A stretch of 7,580 nt of DNA from Clostridiales bacterium (GTDB lineage Bacteria > Bacillota_A > Clostridia > Saccharofermentanales > Saccharofermentanaceae): the NCBI GenBank assembly GCA_017649745.1, contig JAGCGE010000099.1, positions 1 to 7,580 of the forward strand, read 5' to 3'. Position 1 is the stretch's first letter. Every line of letters starts with the position of its first letter. The notes below the pieces were generated by a model. That model was not told the origin of the DNA. It worked only from the letters and a program-made list of their open reading frames with translations, and did no database searches. Positions 5,487-7,580 of the stretch are shown piece after piece. A program made the translations under genes and the position numbers.

Positions 5487-6904
5487 AACTGTTAACACCG
5501 ACTCAAATCATCGGACTTGACACCAAGGAAGTCGCAGATCTGACAGACCTTGTCACGATCTACGAGTATCACCTGTCAAATAACTACACCAAGGAGCGTT
5601 ATTACGAGGGAAAAATCACTCTAAACGAGGTTAACCTCGGAATTGCACTTCCTGACGGGCTGAAAAATCTGGAAATCGGCTGCGCATGGGGCGGTAAATG
5701 TGTCGATGTACTTGCTGCCAAGTCAATGTTTGATGGTTTTGTCGGCTTAAACGGCGAAGACGTTGCTGAATTGGACGAAATCGCCCTTGAAAACAACCTT
5801 TTATTTGAATATGGCAAGGCAACCAGGGACGAGCTGAAGTTCGGATGCACCTTTGCAACACTTGCAAAGGGCGAAAACGGCAAGGTCAAGATCAAATTTC
5901 ACTCTCCAAGGACAGCTGCGGCCAAGTGGGACGGCATCAGAAACCGAATCAAATGCGGTTTTGCCATCATAGACACAGTTCAGGACGAAAAAGACGCTAA
6001 TAACTGGATCCCGACTCTGATCAATTACTACACAGACGACGCAATATGGGTATTTACCTACACAAATGGATCCTATTACGCGAAAAAGCACCCTCACAGG
6101 ATGGGTAGACCGCTCATGGAAGCCCTGATCTGGAATTCAACGAGCAATAAGCCTTTCGGACGGTCGAGAATTAAGGAACCGGTGAGAAGGCTTATTGATG
6201 GATACATCAGGACTGTTGCTAATGCAACGATAGGACTGGAATTTGCAACGAGTCCTCAAAAATACCTTCTCGGAGTCTCAGACGATCAGTTTGACGCGGT
6301 TGTATCGGATAAGTTCCGTCAGTACGTAGGATCAATCATTACAACGACACCGAATCCTGAGACTGGAGAGAATCCACAGTTCGGACAGCTGATGCAGGGT
6401 TCCATAACGCCTCATGTGGATATGATGCGCATATTATCCACCCAGTTCAGCGCAGCAACCGGCTTGACCGTATCAGATACCGGAGTCGTTAACGACGCGA
6501 ATCCGACAAGCTCCGATGCGATCATCGCACAGAGTAAGACTCTTATAGAAATGGCCGAAGAGCTGAACAAGGGCAACGGAAACGCCCTCAGAACGATCGC
6601 AATGATGGCACTTGCCATTAGTCATAACACGACGCTTGACGGACTTACGGACGAGCAGAAGGCAATCATTGCACATTTTAAAAACCCGGCAATGCCGAGC
6701 ATTGCAACGACGGCAGATGCAGCAATCAAGATAGCCAGTGCAAGAACCGGATTTGCTTCAACAGACACATTTCTTGAGATGATCGGCTTTGATCAGGCTG
6801 AGATCCGCCGGATAAGGAATCAGGAGGCAAAAGCGCGAGGTTTGGCGCTATTAGGAGCAGAGAATGAATATCAGTCTAAGCCAGTGGAACAGATACAAGA
6901 ATAA
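5483..6904 (+). CDS. Phage portal protein, SPP1 gp6-like
   Basis: This 473-residue protein is of the SPP1 gp6-like portal family, the dodecameric ring at one head vertex through which DNA enters and leaves and to which the tail joins. Family features visible are YYEGK near the N-terminus (40-44), a GKCVDVLA block (71-78) followed by FDGF, the FGRSRI motif at 225-230 after a short proline turn, and a late NPTSSDAIIAQS block (340-351) before the long helical stem/crown region. Length is usual for the family. The start overlaps the terL stop (ATGA) and has GGAGG at 5467-5471, 11 bases upstream. The C-terminus overlaps the next gene by 41 bases, which suggests a tightly coupled head operon. I see no truncation or frameshift. 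Confidence 0.93.
   Translation: MKLLTPTQIIGLDTKEVADLTDLVTIYEYHLSNNYTKERYYEGKITLNEVNLGIALPDGLKNLEIGCAWGGKCVDVLAAKSMFDGFVGLNGEDVAELDEIALENNLLFEYGKATRDELKFGCTFATLAKGENGKVKIKFHSPRTAAAKWDGIRNRIKCGFAIIDTVQDEKDANNWIPTLINYYTDDAIWVFTYTNGSYYAKKHPHRMGRPLMEALIWNSTSNKPFGRSRIKEPVRRLIDGYIRTVANATIGLEFATSPQKYLLGVSDDQFDAVVSDKFRQYVGSIITTTPNPETGENPQFGQLMQGSITPHVDMMRILSTQFSAATGLTVSDTGVVNDANPTSSDAIIAQSKTLIEMAEELNKGNGNALRTIAMMALAISHNTTLDGLTDEQKAIIAHFKNPAMPSIATTADAAIKIASARTGFASTDTFLEMIGFDQAEIRRIRNQEAKARGLALLGAENEYQSKPVEQIQE
6853..6857 (+). promoter_or_regulatory. Shine-Dalgarno site inside the portal gene for the minor capsid protein
   Basis: AGGAG stands 6 bases before the ATG at 6864 and lies within portal coding sequence. 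It decides the start of the downstream gene and shows that the 41-base overlap is genuine. Confidence 0.8.
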
Positions 6905-7580
6905 TCTGTCAAAGCTCAGCAGCAAGGCGGTTGAGGAGCTTGTTTCGTGGGTAAATGCAAACGGTGGATACATGGCGATGGACTCAGACATGTTTTATGC
7001 CTATTCATACGCGCTTGTTACCAAGTACGGCGAAGGAGCAGCATCACTTGCAGCCTTAATGTACGACGAGATTGCTGAAATAAGTGGAAAAACAGTTCCA
7101 GCGGCGGTTGTAGCCGATACTGCATCGTTTGAAGAGGTCAGCGCGGCAATAAATAACCTCAAAACGACGTCAAAAAACGTCGAGTATGTGTGTTCCGTAG
7201 CCGGAACAAAGGTCAAACAAGCAGCAGCCGACACGACGCTGAAGAACGCAAGCCGTGATGGAGCGGAATTTGCCTGGATTCCTTCAGGAGATACATGCGT
7301 TTACTGCCTTTCAATAGCTGCAAACGGCTGGAAAAAGGCAAGTTCAAAGTCAACATCACGAGCAAGTCATATTCATAACACGTGCGACTGTCAATCTGCC
7401 GTCAGATTCGACTCAAAAACGACGGTAGCAGGTTATGACTCGAGCAAATACAAGGAAATCTACGATTCCGCAGAAGGAACGACGTCAAATGACAAGATAA
7501 ATTACCTGAGGCGTGAACAATATGCCGAAAAGAAGGATGAAATAAACGCTCAGAAGAGAATTGCTTATTCGGAGCGGCAA
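6864..7580 (+). CDS. VG15-like phage minor capsid / head morphogenesis protein (3' end outside window)
   Basis: An open frame of 239 codons runs off the right edge without a stop. The N-terminal half (1-130) is Ala/Ser-rich and helical, in keeping with a portal-associated minor head protein. The diagnostic core at 130-182 contains RDGAEFAWIP, SGDTCVYC (C145, C148), GW, then HIHNTCDC (H169, H171, C174, C176). This Cys/His cluster looks like a metal site and is typical of the VG15 relatives of SPP1 gp7/Mu gpF minor capsid proteins found directly after portal genes in Clostridia phages. Residues 211-236 (KINYLRREQY...NAQKRIAY) form a basic helical stretch, after which family members may carry a further domain. 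The protein would sit inside the procapsid near the portal and help assembly or early DNA entry. The family call is good; the full length and any extra C-terminal enzyme domain cannot be seen here. Confidence 0.82.
   Translation, partial: MNISLSQWNRYKNNLSKLSSKAVEELVSWVNANGGYMAMDSDMFYAYSYALVTKYGEGAASLAALMYDEIAEISGKTVPAAVVADTASFEEVSAAINNLKTTSKNVEYVCSVAGTKVKQAAADTTLKNASRDGAEFAWIPSGDTCVYCLSIAANGWKKASSKSTSRASHIHNTCDCQSAVRFDSKTTVAGYDSSKYKEIYDSAEGTTSNDKINYLRREQYAEKKDEINAQKRIAYSERQ

Noticed and set aside
7165..7182. Inverted repeat CGACGT / ACGTCG within the minor capsid gene
   Set aside because: It is short, lies inside coding sequence rich in ACGACG codon pairs, and is best explained by chance codon use.

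Overview
The window looks like the early/late junction of a tailed-phage (siphovirus-type) genome or prophage from a Clostridia-type Firmicute host, with a Lachnospiraceae-like host as my best guess. The reasons are strong AGGAGG-type Shine-Dalgarno sites, moderate GC, a DUF1492-type late regulator, and a packaging module in the order HNH endonuclease, small terminase, large terminase, SPP1-type portal, VG15-type minor capsid protein. Every supported gene is on the + strand and the genes are tightly packed, with ATGA overlaps at three junctions. There are no tRNAs, rRNAs, CRISPR arrays, insertion sequences, integrase or attachment sites in these 7.6 kb. The host assignment rests on remembered family resemblance, not on a search.

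Left part (1-2561): two glycosyltransferase genes. The first is a GT10 (fucosyltransferase-like) C-terminal domain, probably cut by the window edge. The second is a 633-residue fusion of a GT2/GT-A domain, a GT4/GT-B domain and a short tail of about 45 residues that looks like small phage accessory proteins. They overlap by 4 bases. The second runs into the late regulator with 1 base between, and the regulator's ribosome site lies inside the glycosyltransferase's last codons. The glycosylation genes are therefore built into the phage transcription unit. This is the least ordinary part of the window.

Middle (2563-3627): a sigma-70-region-4-like DUF1492 regulator is followed by a 138-base intergenic stretch. 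That stretch holds two overlapping, mutually exclusive inverted repeats and a strong intrinsic terminator. Then comes a 114-residue HNH endonuclease. A 114-base C-rich gap follows, with two long inverted repeats and a direct repeat; it is a good candidate for the cos/packaging recognition region.

Right part (3628-7580): terS, terL, portal and a VG15-like minor head protein (open at the right edge) form an overlapping operon for DNA packaging and procapsid assembly. HNH and TerL would cut the concatemer at cos, TerS would recognise it, TerL would pump DNA through the portal, and the minor capsid protein would join the portal/head. The upstream glycosyltransferases would modify an unknown acceptor, such as a virion protein, a host surface polymer or DNA. 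No nucleotide-sugar synthesis gene is visible here, so they probably use host donors.
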